From Melanocharis versteri (lineage: Eukaryota; Chordata; Aves; Passeriformes; Melanocharitidae), in contig VZTG01005248.1 in the NCBI GenBank assembly GCA_013397845.1, positions 2,537,007-2,601,006 of the forward strand: DNA of 64,000 nt. The letters are read 5' to 3'. Below the pieces are notes generated by a model. The model saw only the letters and a list, made by a program, of their open reading frames with translations. It was not told where the DNA came from and did no database searches. A program made the translations under genes and the position numbers. Each line of letters opens with the position of its first letter. The stretch's first letter is position 1. Shown here in pieces: positions 1-13,417 of this stretch.

Positions 1-275
1 GGGGGGGGAGGGAGATTATGTGAGAGAAACAGTTCTGTAGAGACCAAGGTCAGTGGAGAAGGAGGAGTTCATGCAAATCTGCATCCCGTGGGAAAGACTG
101 AGGTTGGAGAAGTTCATGGAGAGCTGTCTCCTGTGAGAGGGATCCCAGCCTGGAGCATGGGCAGGGTTTGAGGAGTTCTTTTCCTGAGCAGGAAGGAGCA
201 GCAGAGACAAAACGCCATGAGGTAACTGCAGGCACCATTTCCTGTCCCCTCATGCTACTGGGGAAGGAGATAACA
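1..275 (+). repeat. Diverged avian interspersed-repeat fragment with 45-bp modules
   Basis: This stretch is G/A-rich and unlike the AT-rich DNA that follows. It contains a module repeated at a 45-bp interval: GTTCATG at 67-73 and again at 112-118, each followed by a CCCGTGGGA- or CTCCTGTGAGAGGGA-like segment and a CTGGAGCA-type end (151-158). The order of motifs, including the stretch GGAAGGAGCAGCAGAGACAA (191-210), resembles a GC-rich repeat I recall as common in bird genomes and linked to LTR retroelements. That family link is from memory. The copy is cut by the window edge, so its true start is not visible. The open frame at 168-446 crosses its end and is not a gene. Confidence 0.5.
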
Positions 276-1056
276 GTCAATGACCTATGTCCTCTTTGTC
301 TTGAAAGGATTCTAGTCATCCCAATCTGCAGACATATTCACTGGCTCAGGGTCTCCCGGGCAGGGCATTTCCTGATTGTAAGCTGGACTCTTTTTTTGAA
401 GTGCTTTCTTTTTCTTCTCAATGTTTCGTCAAGAACTGCATCCTAAGCTATATAGATATATATTTCCAGTTTCCAACTACTGGTAGTGAGGAGGTGCAGA
501 ATCAGCTGTATGTCTTCGTGATGTAGGAGGACTTAGCATGATACATACATCAGCAATGATAAAAGGATCATGATTGCTGTTAACAATAGTTTGTTTAATT
601 CTTTACACAAATTCCGGACTGTCTTCAATAATATCTTAATTAATTGAATAAAAGAAAATTCAAATATTTTATAAGCTCAGCTGTTTAGGTTGTTCTTCTA
701 GGACACGCCACAGAACCTTAAATATTTCAGAAATCTTTAAAAAATAATGCTATCTTTCTTTAGGGAAGTCAAATAGACTGATAAAGAGAGAAACAAATGC
801 CTTAACATGCCCATCATTTAGCTCCTAAAGGGAAAGCTAAAAGAATTTGTAAAAGCTGAAACTACTCTCCAGAGCCTCAGTTTTACATCAGAAAACAGCA
901 TTTTTTTAATACTGCACTTAATGTATTTTCAAGTCTACTCCCAGTCTATGACTTAGGTTCCTTGGTGAATGAAAAGATTTTAGTGTCTATATGACTTATG
1001 CTACATTATTTACTGCATTCTGTGATATTTTTTTCTGCCTAAAAGGCAAAACTTTC
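276..1056. other. AT-rich non-coding DNA, nothing recognised
   Basis: No coding frame, repeat family or RNA gene could be supported here. The sequence is AT-rich with short T runs. Confidence 0.6.
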
Positions 1057-1385
1057 ACAGAATCATAGACTAGGTCAGTTTGGAAGGGACCACAGTGGGT
1101 CATCTTGTCCAACCTCCCTGCTCAAGCAGGGTCATCTTAAGCACAAGGCACAGGATTGTGTCCAGATGGCTCTTGAATGTCTCCAGTGACAGACACCCTA
1201 AAACCTCTCTGGACAACCTGTTCCAGTGCTCAGTCACTCACACAGCAAAGAAATTTTTCCTCATATTCAGGTAGAACTTCCTGTGTATCATTTTATGCCC
1301 ATTGCCTCTTGTCCTATTGCTTGGCACAATCAAGAAGAACCTGGCTCCATCCTCTTGATACTTGATCCATCTTGATGTCTTCAGT
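1057..1385 (-). mobile_element. CR1 LINE, 5'-truncated 3' end fragment
   Basis: CR1 is the dominant non-LTR retrotransposon of birds. Read on the plus strand this segment begins CACAGAATCATAGAC, the reverse complement of the CR1 3' terminus (AGAATCATAG corresponds to the terminal ATTCTATGATTCT-type repeat). It continues with TTTGGAAGGGACC, CTTGTCCAACCTCC, CCTCTCTGGACAACCTGTTCCAGTG, GCCCATTGCCTCTTGTCCT and CCTGGCTCCATCCTCTTGA, all standard CR1 3'-UTR and ORF2-end blocks. The element lies on the minus strand, with its 3' end at about 1057 and its 5' truncation near 1385. Only about 330 bp survive, which is typical of a dead CR1 insertion. The short frames at 1080-1274 and 1177-1365 fall inside it and are not genes. 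Confidence 0.93.
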
Positions 1386-1729
1386 GGGGTGATTATGGTT
1401 TGAAATTTCTCCTCAATGATTTGCTGTATTTATTTATTTATAAAATCTAACGTGATGATGGGCCATGATGATACATTCTGCTTCCTAAAGATACTAGTTA
1501 CAAAAGCAAGGGTCAGGCAAAAATTAAAAAGGAAAACAGTGTTGGCTACTTCAAAATATTCCATAGTGAACCTTATTTAGGAAAGCTCTATGTGACTCCC
1601 AGGCTTTCAATGCTAGTAACACAAGTTACTCTCTTTCTAAGGTAACTGCCACAGCAACAAGCTATGTGACTACTTCACAAAGTCAGGATGGATTATTATT
1701 GATCATACCCAAATGCTGTTAAATACGTT

Positions 1730-1747
1730 AAAAAAAAAAAAAAAAAA
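1730..1747. repeat. (A)18 homopolymer
   Basis: An uninterrupted run of 18 A. It could be the tail of an old retroposed copy, but no source sequence is recognisable upstream. Confidence 0.9.
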
Positions 1748-1929
1748 GTCCTTTACAGCATAATCCATAAGTATCATGGATTTATTCATGGTTTTATTCA
1801 TATTTTACATTCAGTGATCTTTAATTACAACTATTTGTGCATTAATGATGCGTAGTAGTAAAGTAAACAGAATACATATACCTCTATGATAATTGTGCAT
1901 TACTCAAAAACTAAATATTAAAAATACCC

Positions 1930-1995
1930 CAAAAAACAAAAAAAACCACAAAAAAACAGAAAAACAAACAAACAAACAAACAAACAAAAACAAAT
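1930..1995. repeat. A-rich / (CAAA)n simple repeat
   Basis: A-rich low-complexity DNA with C interruptions that resolves into regular CAAA units over about 1964-1994. Confidence 0.9.
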
Positions 1996-3066
1996 ATCAA
2001 ACCCACAAACAGAATAAAACTATCTCAAAACCCAAAAGTCTTTGAGGCAACATGAGAAGCACTTTAATATCCCACAGTGTAATTAGAACAAATAGGTATA
2101 ATTTGTTACTGTGTAGAAAATAAAACCACTTGATTTGGTATTAGGCGATTCTTCCTAGTCGCATTCACTGAGTAGACCCTGTTCTACTGAAACACAAAGA
2201 AAACTGGAAGTACTTTGTGGAAATGGGGAAAAAGAAAAAAAAAAGAGCTAGAAAGAAGCAAAAAAACCCAACAGGTATCAGAACTGTATCTTGAATCAAA
2301 TTTCACAAATGTATTCATACATAATTTTGCCATGTGTGAGATTTGTTTGGTGGTGTGTTGGTTTGGTCTTCTGTGACAATTCTCACATTCTCACGTGGAA
2401 CACTGAAAGGAATTTTATAAGACTGACATCTAATACAGGAAGCTAAATTATGCACTAGCCTTGCATTACAGTGTTGTATGCTGATAATGTGAATTGCGTG
2501 AAATGTTATTTATTCCAGTACTTTCCTAAGTACTGGATGCACATGGTACCTGTTTCATATCAAATTTGCTTTTTGGCAGGGCAGTTTGTGATAGTAAATG
2601 GCCTTGCAAACAGTCTTGTGTTTTTGTGCCAGCGTTGATTCAGGGGAATCTTGCACACTTCTGCATTTCAGGCCTGATTCTATTTCAGAGAGTTTTCATA
2701 ACAGTGAAAGTCTTTGGGCTTTAATGAAGTTCCTTCTCAGCCCACACTTTCTCATGGAGGGAAGAATTAAGCTCTTCTAACAGTTTCCTGAACACCATCT
2801 GCTCAATAAGATATATGGTCTTTGATGAATATTCTAGATGAGGACTAAGCGGCTGTCAAGACTCTGAAATCTTTAATGCAGGCTTGCTGAATGGGAGTGA
2901 ATTTTGTAGAATTTCTGCTGACTAATTAGGGGATGGAAATTTTTAATTCGCAACAATGCTTTTCAAGTTTATTGTTATAGCAGTAAATGAAAAATATTTA
3001 TAGTTGTAACTAATGAAATCAAAATAAGTACCTTAATTACTGGCGATATACACAGTATGGACAATA

Positions 3067-3105
3067 CAAAAAGAAAAGAAAAAAAAAAAAAAAAAAAACA
3101 AACAA
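3067..3105. repeat. A-rich simple repeat with (A)20
   Basis: AAAAAGAAAAG followed by 20 consecutive A (3079-3098) and two CAAA-like units. Confidence 0.9.
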
Positions 3106-5310
3106 TGAAACAATCCCAAATTTAACAGCAAGAACAAACCTGAAAACTTTATTTCAAGGTATTACCCTTTGGCTTGACTGACTTTGGCTCTTTTTTCTGT
3201 CAGAGAAAAAACAAAGATCCAGCCTCAATTTATTATTTAATACCCCTGGAAGGAAATTCTAATTTTCTGAGATTACATTTCTAACCTGTGAAGGGCATAA
3301 AAATACTGAATACTTCACACTGTGTGTTAGTGATAAAGCCAGCAGTTGGAGTTGGAAATGTGCTGGCCTTTGTGGAGTTGATCTAATGCAGACACCCTGG
3401 TCTTGCTTTCAAAACAGTCATGCATGCCCCAGTTCTGTCACTGATCAGACAACTTTCTGTCATGTCTGAATCTTCTATTGATGACAACATCTTTGGGACC
3501 TTCTTCGTGTTTCTTTCGCTATCGTACCTATGGTTCTTTCAGGTTGTCCATGTCCTGCCAAAATCTACATGTGAATTATATGTTTCTTCAGGTGTCTCAG
3601 ATCCCTGTAGAGCAATCACACCTGTCATGCTGCCTGCCAGAAAGATGGTGCCTACCCTGTGATTATTTTAGCTTTTAGAGCAGGGTGCTTTCTAGCTATT
3701 CCTTATATCATCTCTATTTTTCATTGCCTACCTTTTAAATTATTTCATAAGAGTTTTGAAACAAGGTGTTGCTTTATATTACTTACATAGCACCTGCTAG
3801 ACTTAAAGATTTGGTAAAATATTCAATTTGCTGTTTCTCAATGAAAACAGTTTCTGCTAACATGAAATTCAAGAGGCTTGTACATCCTATTTAAGAAATC
3901 TTAGTAATGTTAAAAAGGAAGAGATGTGACAACCATCGCCTGCAGAAAATACATTTCTGACGAATTAGACGAAAGCTGCAGCAAGTGAAAATTCTTCTCT
4001 TTGGATGTTTCAAAGGCTAAATCGAGACGGAAATAGACATGGAGTAAAATGAGACCAGGGAAACAATGCTTCCCATCTTTGTTAAAGACCAGCTGTTGAG
4101 TTGTGGGGCTACATTTTGAGCACAATTTTTTTTTTTTCCTTTGTAAAGTCTTTTATTGGTCTTGAGAATGCATATCGGGAAATAATTCAGTTTGATTTGA
4201 TATGAAGGGCTAGGTGGATTCTGAAGCACAGTAGCTGATAAATAAATCAATATGTTATCTATAAACTAAGCTAAGCTAAGCAAATTTGTTATGGGATCAG
4301 TGAGATGCAATAAATACAAAACCCCACAGAACTATTTTGTAGTCACTTCGTTGTAAAACCACATTTTAATTTCTCATTCTTTCTGCGATTGCACCGCCAT
4401 AAAGTGCTTTGAGATATAGTTTGGATGAACAGTGTTAAAGAAAATTAAACTCTGTTTTATTACAACTGTAGGAGCTGCAGATGTCTATCCACAAAAGAAT
4501 GGAAGCCTTTTAGATGTAGTTTCCTAATGGATCCCATGAAACAAAGTGATAATCTGAAAATATTTAGTTATAGATATGTTTGGTATGCTCCTTAAAGTTT
4601 TCCATGTTGTCAAACATCCACATAGTTTTGATATATCATCATTCCTTATCTAGCATTGGATGTAAGCCTAAATATTAGATACTCAGTTGTCCTGCAGTTA
4701 CTTAAAATTAAAAAGTGGTGAAAGCCAGATTAGACAAATCAAAATAATGAATTTTTATTGTAGTTGTATATCTGTATGTAAAATAGGGTTTGCAGTGTAC
4801 CTTTGTGTGCATAAACGTTTTAACAAGTGAAATTAACTGTGAGAAAAATTAATTTTTCTAGTGTTCATAGAATAAACTGATCAGATTTCCAAACTGAGGG
4901 CTACTTTTCTCTTTCCTCTGTGAGGACAAAAAACTATTATTTAGAACTTCTGAAAGATACATAAGATGTCTGTTGTAAATTCTCCTTTCCTATTACTGAG
5001 GTGTCAGGCCCTGTCTGGACACAAAAAAAAGTTGATCATTACCAGATGGACTATTGCGAGTGTGCTATAACCTGTGTACTTTCATTTTTGTGTATGTTTA
5101 TTAGTGAATGTCTTAGTTTGAGGTATTTTAGTAGGTTGCACATGCCTTCAATAAGCAGGACCAAGACACTCTCTGTGATAGATACCAAGTGCCTGCCCTG
5201 GAACTCAGCCTGCAGAGTGATTTGCTGGAAGTTGATGAGTGCTGAATCCTAAAGCAAATCCTCTTCCCTCTTACTGGTATTCACTGATTTGTAACCTCAC
5301 CTATATGAAC

Positions 5311-5363
<53 letters not shown>
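5311..5363. repeat. (GATA)13 microsatellite
   Basis: Thirteen uninterrupted tetranucleotide units of the ATAG/GATA register. A perfect tract this long is usually length-polymorphic. Confidence 0.97.
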
Positions 5364-8300
5364 ATTAAAATGCATAAATTAATATAATTTCTTCATCTGA
5401 CTACTGACTGGTTTGGTAAAGCAGAACTATTTGTTTGCAGTTGTATAAAAGATGCTTTGCTGAAAGGAATTTAGTCTTCCTGAGGTGTTTAAAACTGGAA
5501 CACATAGAAGAGCAGGGACTCGATTGCACTCTTGACTACACAAAGGCGTTATTCTGATAATTACAGGCTAAAATTTTCTAAAAAAAACATGGAAAAAATT
5601 TGGTGGATTGTGTACCGGCTTCCACAGTTTGCTGAAAGGGACTGGTATCATGGCAGTAATTTCCCTATCTTCTACAACCATGTATCAGGTTTGTTCATGA
5701 CAGGGCCTTCAGTTTTTCATGGTCTGCATCATCCAAGTGAGGACTCTGTAGAGTCTTCACATTCTTTGTGAACTCTTTAGTTGGGCTTGAGTCTAAATAT
5801 AAAATGAGCATGCTATTTGTAAATCATGCAAAACCACAATGTTACAGAAGATTAATGTTTGAAGTTTCACCAGCACCTGAGAAATATCAAGGTTTAATTA
5901 ACAAGACATGCAATAGTGTATAGAGTCTTTGAATATTTATGATGACATTATAATTTTTGGAAGAGACCAAGACAAGCATGACATGAAACTGGGAAATATT
6001 TCAAAATGTTTTAAGCAAAAACATTTGCTAGAGGATGCAAAACAAAAGGAATTGAGGCACTGATTTAAAAATTTTAGAAAAATAGAATGAGCGATATACT
6101 TTTAAGTGATTGAAATTTGTTTTCTTAGTGAATGCTTTTGGGATTTATCTGTTTTATGTTGCCAGATATATAGTGCACGCAAATCAGCATTCCTAGGATT
6201 TGATTTGTGCAATTAAGTATGCAAAATGAGGAAATATACTCAGTAAGACTGTAAATGTACCCTAATTCCACCTCCAAGTGTATATTATTACAGGGTTGAT
6301 AGTCCCTGTAGCTTGTGGTGATTTGTGCACGTACTAGAAAAACAAATGAAAACTCTCACTGCCAAGTCTTTTTTATTCCATAGAAGAATTTCAGCCCTAT
6401 CCAACCACAACCCATATTTCTCTACATGAATTGTGACTGTTTGCTGGTTTAAAAATTCTTCATGTTTCCTGTATAGAGCTGATTGTCTGACATACCTTGA
6501 TCCTTTTATTTTAAAACTGTAATCCTATTTTACATGAGAAAAAAGGAAAATAATCTATGGGCGCTAGGGAAAGAGCAGATTGAATAGGAAGTAAAAAAGG
6601 AGTTTCCAAATTACGTAATTTTTCAGCCAAATCTTAATCTTTGGGGGTTTTTGACTTCTCACGAGTAAATTAGGTTCAGGAATGGACTTACTAAATGTTT
6701 GAAATAGATTTCACCTTTAAGTATTTTTGAGTCAGAGCACCTGTAAATTTATCTTTTGAAAAGCAGGAATGTATTTTTTAGGTAGTCTATTTATTTTGAA
6801 ATTTTATTCAATATGAAATAGTGTTTAAAGATTTCTAAACAGATCTTTACATTCATAATATTAAGAAAATCTGTGATATTCTGCCTCAATGGTCCAGATG
6901 AATTATTCTGCCTTTAACAGATATCATTTACAAATGATGCTGTGAAAGATGTATTTTACTTGAAATTACCTGAGAGAAGATTTTATTCAGCGATGAAGTT
7001 TCTGTAATTTGACTGAAGGAGTTAGTGATTGGTTAAAACAAGAAGGAAAGGGGGTGGAGATGGTAATTAAAACTAATAGAAAAAGAACAAGAACAAGAAC
7101 AATAAAAATATCACACTTATAATAGTAAAAACAATATTTTTTTTCTATTTTTTCCTTTTCAGATCAAGATATCTCTAGGTATCCTTCATTGTATCAAACT
7201 TCATAATTAACAAAAAAAATATTTTTAGCTATTGTGAAGACACAGAATTGAGACAAAATCCTACTTACAACATTATAAAATTAATTCTGTATCTCATGTG
7301 AACAGTTACTGTTTTCTCTTTCATTTTAGATGGCACTAACTATGCTCAAGGGGAAAAAAAAAAAAAAAGTATTCTGAAGCCTGATGCTACTTTCCTCAAC
7401 AGAAAACATCCATGTGAAATTAAAAGACATTAGAAAAGATAAGGCAGATAATTAGATAATTTTGTTCTTGAATTCTGCTCTCCCATGCATTCTTGCTGTG
7501 AGAACAGACTGACATACCATCTTATCTGTTTCTCAAAGAACTGAATTTTATGGCATGGAATTTTTGAAACCTTTGATTTTGTATTGCCTTCCTAGCCATA
7601 GGTTGGGGACGCTGTTACAGAAAATGAACCCTTTTTCTTGGCAAAGTTGGATGGTTTATAGAGAGAAAATGAAAAACAAGAGGTAAACAATAGGATTAGT
7701 CAAAAGATGAGTAGAGGAAAGAAAATGTATTAAGGAAAGACAAACAGCATGCTGTTTACATCTATAGCCAAAGTGTTACTCAGTGGTCATGTAATGGAAA
7801 AGAATATAGTCGTGTTATTCTGTCTCCTGTCAGACTGCTACTGTACGTTTGGACTTTTTCTTCCCCTAACAATTCTATACTGCAAGGTTAATTGCTCTTT
7901 TGCTTTTCTCATTTACTTTGGACAACTTAGGATCCAGGACAACCTTGACAAAACTCCACAATTCCCATATTAATCATGGTAAGCTGACAGTACTGTGCAA
8001 CGTTCAAATCCCTCAAAGGATTGAAACCATAATTTCCAATACAAATTAAATAATATCTTGAATTTTTGGAAGGAACTGAGTGCCTTGTAAAATGGTCTTT
8101 GAGTGAATTTTAGTAATGACAGTACATAATTTCATAGGCCATATTCTGGTATACAACTGTGTAATTTTATTTACATATATAAAATTTGAATTAATAAATA
8201 ATAAATTATTTAGGTAATACTTCTTAATGCAAGGAATATAACTATATTGCAGTATTGGTAGTCAGTTAGTCAATAAGAGACTGTACCAGAGACTTCAGAC

Positions 8301-11300
8301 ACAGAAGAAAATATTTACCTTTACTCATCTGATCTAGAAGAGGTTTAAGTCAGGAGGACATCACTGGCCATGAGAGCTTAAATTTCCAACTTTATTATGA
8401 TCTCACTGAACCCTCACTCTCCACAGATTTTCCATATTTTCCTGGTGCTGTGGATATTCTTGCTGGGTTTTGTAATGGACTAGTTCAGGTGAGATACAGT
8501 TGCTGTGTAATAAAGGTAGGGTATCTTTGCAGATGGAAATGCTGTCCCTGCAAAGGATTGCAACAGGCTACTGAAAATGTTAAGGGATGTTGTAGGTGGC
8601 AGACAACCCTTTATAGGATTCTCAGGTGGCATGGAATGCTGAATATTTATCATCAGACTTTATCATATTTTACAGATCTGTCTGAATGATATAGACCATA
8701 GCTGTCTGTAATTCAGATTTTGTAAGAACATATACGGGCAAATAAAGAATTAATTGATTTTTTTTTTTTTAAATTCAGTAAGATAGTGTTAATTTACCTT
8801 AATTAAATGCAATATCTTTCTTTGCTTTATATCAAATAAGGAGTTAATTATTCACTTTCTTTTTTTTCCATGTGTGAATTTTTGGGGATTCTTTTGGTGT
8901 ACGTATAAAATTTGCTTCCAAAATTTGGTAGCTGAATATTTGACTCTCTTAGAGAGGTGACAGACAGAACACATTTTCTGTTCTGCCAACACAAGAACTA
9001 GGAGAGAGTAGAATTTTTTTACTTTCTTTCACCTTATATTGTATTTTGATGACATAAGTATGAACAGAATAATCCAATATTCAACATTATGTGCTATTAG
9101 GGAAAATACATTCATTTGTGTTGATGTAATTGTACTTCATGTACTGTAGGAACTGAACACTCAATAAAATATTTATCAAATATCTAACAAGGTATTCTTA
9201 TGTAGCAAGCAGATACTAAACAAAATCTCCTTCAGATAAAGCAGTTAGCTTTTCCCTTGGAGTATGTGAAATCATTATCCAGGTTCCAGAGTTTAGTCAT
9301 GTTTTACAGAATCATTTTTAACAGATAGTTACTCCTTGCACTTATACTTAAAAACGTGGTGGAGACTCATAAAAGGCAATTCTCACAACATTGGAGGTGA
9401 CTAATTTAATGAGAGATTTATCAGTCAAAGGGTGTCAAGCAGCAATACCAAGTGACCTCCCTCAGGAATGAAATTTGGTACATAAAGTTTTAAGCTACAG
9501 ATCATTTGTAGCACAAGGGCCTGGTTACATTTTTAAATAGAAACTCTGCTTATTCATAAATAGCTCTGAAATGAAAAAAGGATGTAAACAACACCGAATA
9601 TAGAGAACCTGCAGAAGTAAAAATGTGAGAAAACATGGACATAGACAGATTATGACACTGGAGTGAAAAAAGGCCAAAACAGCTAGTTGAATAACAAATT
9701 TTAAGATATAGCCTTCTTAAAATTATTTTGGTCATTTGGCTTTTGTTAACAAGAGTTGTGCTTCTGTTTTGTGTTTCTCCTTTCTTCTGATCCTTCTTTT
9801 TGCAAGGGAGCAGTGTGCTGCACCTGAACTGGGCTTAAGAGGTTTTCTTCCCAAATAATGCTGCAACTGAACAATTAATAAGGCCTGATGGCAGCTAATT
9901 AGCCGCTGTGGGGTGGCAAAACTGATGAAGAAATGAGGTAGGGTATTCCTTCAGCTAAAATCTATTACCGAGAATGAAATTATTTCCATCCTTCTCACCT
10001 TTATTTAGCTATCAGATCTCTGGTGGTGTGTTAGATGTGCCTGATCTCACGTTTTGTATCACAAAACACTAAATGTTGTGGTTCTTGTAGTTTGATATAG
10101 TTTATCATGCTTTGTAAAATTTGTTATGGCCTCCATTTTAAATATAAAAATAGTGTCTGTGTGTCATTGAAAGTTTGCATGGATTTATCCACACAAATAC
10201 ATGGACCGTTCCAAGATCCTTGCCAACATAGTATCTTAAGCAGGAAGATATTTTGAGAAAACAGATTGGTTAAAATTCCTATAAATTTTCATATGAAAAA
10301 TAAGAATTAAATATATTTGCTTTGTTAAGAGTATAAAAATCAATGAAGAATACAGGTAGGTTATATGAGTGGACTGAAATATATTGAAAACCTTGAGGCA
10401 GTTTTATTGAGGCAGTTTTAACTTTGAAAGATAAAGAAGTTTTAATAAGAGATTTATAAGATTCATTTGCTTTCATTTGGAGGATTTTGGTAGCATTTTG
10501 AGGAAGTTATTATAGCTCCAAAAATTTTAATAACTTTGTAAATTGTGTGCCCTTAATAAAATTTCAGATATAAAAGATACAACTACAAATTAAAGTACGT
10601 ACATGAAGCACACCAAAGGTTCCCTGAAACATGTTAGTATGCTAAAAAAATGAAGAAGAAAAAAATGAAATTAAGAAAAGAAAACCTAAAATATTCTCTT
10701 TCTGCATGCCAACTTCTTATATCAGTTTTCATAAGGAACTCTAAAACAGCTCAGAGTTAATATCAAACACTTTCCTCTTACACTGTGGGAAAAATTACAC
10801 AATCCCACCTTCCAATTTCCTATATAGCATTTGATCATGTCTTCCTCAAGAAGCAGTAAGACAAGTAGTAAGCCTGTAGTAGCAAACTTTTATACTCTTC
10901 GTGAAGAATTAGCAGGACTCACTAAACCGTTATTAAACCCTCCGCCATTGAAAGAGCACTGAAAAGGTTTGTTGTAAAGCACATTAGATTTCCTTTATAA
11001 ACCATGCAACTAAATTCATCTTTCTCTCATTATCAGGATGGTCTAGAACAATTTGTACATCAGATCCCCAGGTTATGATGCTGTCAATCACATCCAGTCT
11101 GGAGACTCTGACAACTCTAACCTCATCCATTCCATCCTTACCCATGTCAAAGTTACTTTTCACAACATGTTTTTTCAGATTATGACAGATAACTGATTGT
11201 CTCATCATATGCTGAACTTTTAATAAGCCACTTTGATCAAGAGATTTTTGAATAAGTACAAAAGATATTTGAATAAGTTATCATAAAGTCCATGATGCAA

Positions 11301-12813
11301 TTTCTCTGAAAAACATCCTTATCTTTTGCATAAAATTTGGATTGCGGGTCTATTATTGCAGCCAAAAATTAATGACCATTGTATCTCTATGAAAAATTAA
11401 TATATATATTACATATTTTTCCTAGGTATAATGGTCAGTGTACATGAAATGATAACCTACAGGATAGTGTTAAACTTGCATAACAACACACCTACATAAA
11501 GCCAAGACCTGTGTGAAATACCCTGAAATATGCTCTATACAACCTTAGACACAAATACCCTTAATAAACTATACTGGAAAAAGAACTTATCTTGAAAGAA
11601 AATTTTCCAAAATCAGGCTTCCAACAGATCCTTCTTTGTTTGCGCACCAGAAACAAATGCCTTGAATGAAATGGGTTGTCCAACATACCAGATGCCCTTT
11701 GGTTGAGTTTGGAAGTGAAATGAAAAATATACTATTAGTGAAACAATGACCACCTCTTCCTACTGTTTGTTTGAAACAAATGACCAACTGGACTTGGCAC
11801 TAGAAAATACATCTTCATCGTCCTTTTGGATGAAATTCTTGACTTGAACAGAGAGCATGTGTATAAGGATCCCATGCCTATAACATATTCCTTTGTGTCT
11901 ATTTAGTTGCGGTTTCAACCACGTATTTATTTATACAGTTGCATAATTAGATTTACATCAGAGTGGTTATTTGAACCTCTTCACATTTAAGATGCTCACA
12001 CACTACGTTTGCACAAGTTGGGTCTGTAACTGTGCTGACACTAATTTGTGGGAACTAGGGTTTCAGAATATTTGAAAATCAGTCTTAATAGGTTTTTCCA
12101 TCTGTTCTGGTTTTAGATTTTACAACAATTAAGAGTTTTGTGCAGTATACTGTAAATTTTGCAATGTCTTTCTCCTTATAATACAACTAAAATATGTCTG
12201 ACTGAATTACCCAGCGAAATGCCTAATACATAGTCATTTGTGGGGTTTGTATGTAAATACACCATCCTAAATTATACACTAATAATTTCTTATCGATGTA
12301 CAATTTTTGCCTATAAACTTTAAAGTGACAACTTCCTACAACATGAATTCTGAAATAGTTTACAGAATGAAATAAAACAGTCAACCTTATTTCCTTGAGG
12401 TATAAAAAACAATGCAGTATACTGAAATATGCCCTATGATCCAAATATTTGTATTATGCTTTGAAAATTATCATTCAATGAAATTGAATTTGTTCTTTAT
12501 CAAATATTTGACAGATGCTTCTAATACCCATCAAATTCACTATGTTCAGACTCATATTATTTTAATGTAAAAACTTATAAAATATTTATAAGAAGACGCT
12601 GTAACAGTACTTTTTAATTATGTTTATGTCTCTGTGCTGCATTTAAAATATTTATTGCACAATGAGAAGATATTTAAATTAAGAGAGAGTGAGGAAGAAA
12701 TATAGAGACTTTGTAAAGCTTATATAGATTATGCCAACATCAATATCTTACATTATTTTATCTAATTAAGGCATATTGTGAAGAGTTAATTGGAAAAATA
12801 CTTGTGGGTTGGG
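5364..12813. other. AT-rich non-coding DNA
   Basis: About 7.4 kb with no defensible gene or mobile element. It contains short homopolymers (for example T runs near 7139 and 8760), a perfect 14-bp tandem duplication (TTGAGGCAGTTTTA at 10393-10406 and 10407-10420), a palindromic GCTAATTAGC at 9894-9903 in a locally GC-richer patch, and a minus-strand open frame at 10984-11281 discussed under findings. The rest shows nothing recognisable. Confidence 0.55.
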
Positions 12814-12848
12814 TTTGTTTTGTTTTCTTTTCTTTTCTTTTCTTTTTT
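12814..12848. repeat. (TTTTC)n simple repeat
   Basis: A T-rich tract with TTTTG then TTTTC pentamer units. Confidence 0.92.
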
Positions 12849-13301
12849 ATGAGCAGTAAATCCTTTACAAGTTACAGCAAAAAAGAGGGGGCTGGCATTA
12901 TTAGAGGAGAAATCAATTTTTTTGTTGTTGTTTTTCTCTTGAAATGTTTATGTTCTGTAAGCTTTCAAGAGAGTGTTTCATCAATGATTTCTCCTATCTG
13001 TTTCAAAAGTGTAATGAAAATTGAGGATTACTTGAACTCCTAGATACAGAACTCCCTTCAAAGTATCTCTAAATTCCTGTTGAAGCTTGGATTCCACGGT
13101 TTCCATATATCTTTTATCAGTAGAAGACAGCCAGAAGTAAAGCAGATCCAAACACACCTAAGATGCCAATTTGGTTAAAGGTTTACATTTGGAAATAGAG
13201 CTCTTATTTATAAATAAAATGCTATATCTGTGTTCTGCAACTGGGTGATTTAAACACTCAAAGAACAGAAAATGCACCTAAAAAATAAAAAAAAATCTGG
13301 T

Positions 13302-13417
13302 CTTTTTTTTTCTTTCTTTCTTTCTTTNNNNNNNNNNNNNNNNNNNNNNNNNNNNNNNNNNNNNNNNNNNNNNNNNNNNNNNNNNNNNNNNNNNNTTTTT
13401 TTTTTTTTTTTTTTTTT
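13302..13417. repeat. (TTTC)n / poly-T tract containing a 68-N assembly gap
   Basis: The left flank is a T run turning into TTTC units (to 13327). Ns fill 13328-13395 (68 bases), and the right flank is an uninterrupted run of 22 T (13396-13417). The gap interrupts one pyrimidine simple repeat, so it is a local assembly failure rather than missing unique sequence. The open frames called across it on both strands are artefacts of the Ns and the T run. Confidence 0.95.

Larger units (their letters stand above)
1386..5310. other. AT-rich non-coding DNA with A-runs
   Basis: No gene or recognised repeat family was found in this segment beyond the A-rich simple repeats listed separately at 1730, 1930 and 3067. 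Short open frames are scattered on both strands, all under 85 codons and AT-rich, with no recognisable protein motif. Confidence 0.6.

Noticed and set aside
11239..11280. Imperfect direct repeat of TTTGAATAAGT(A/T)
   Set aside because: A small local duplication of about 22 bp with no further copies; ordinary slippage.
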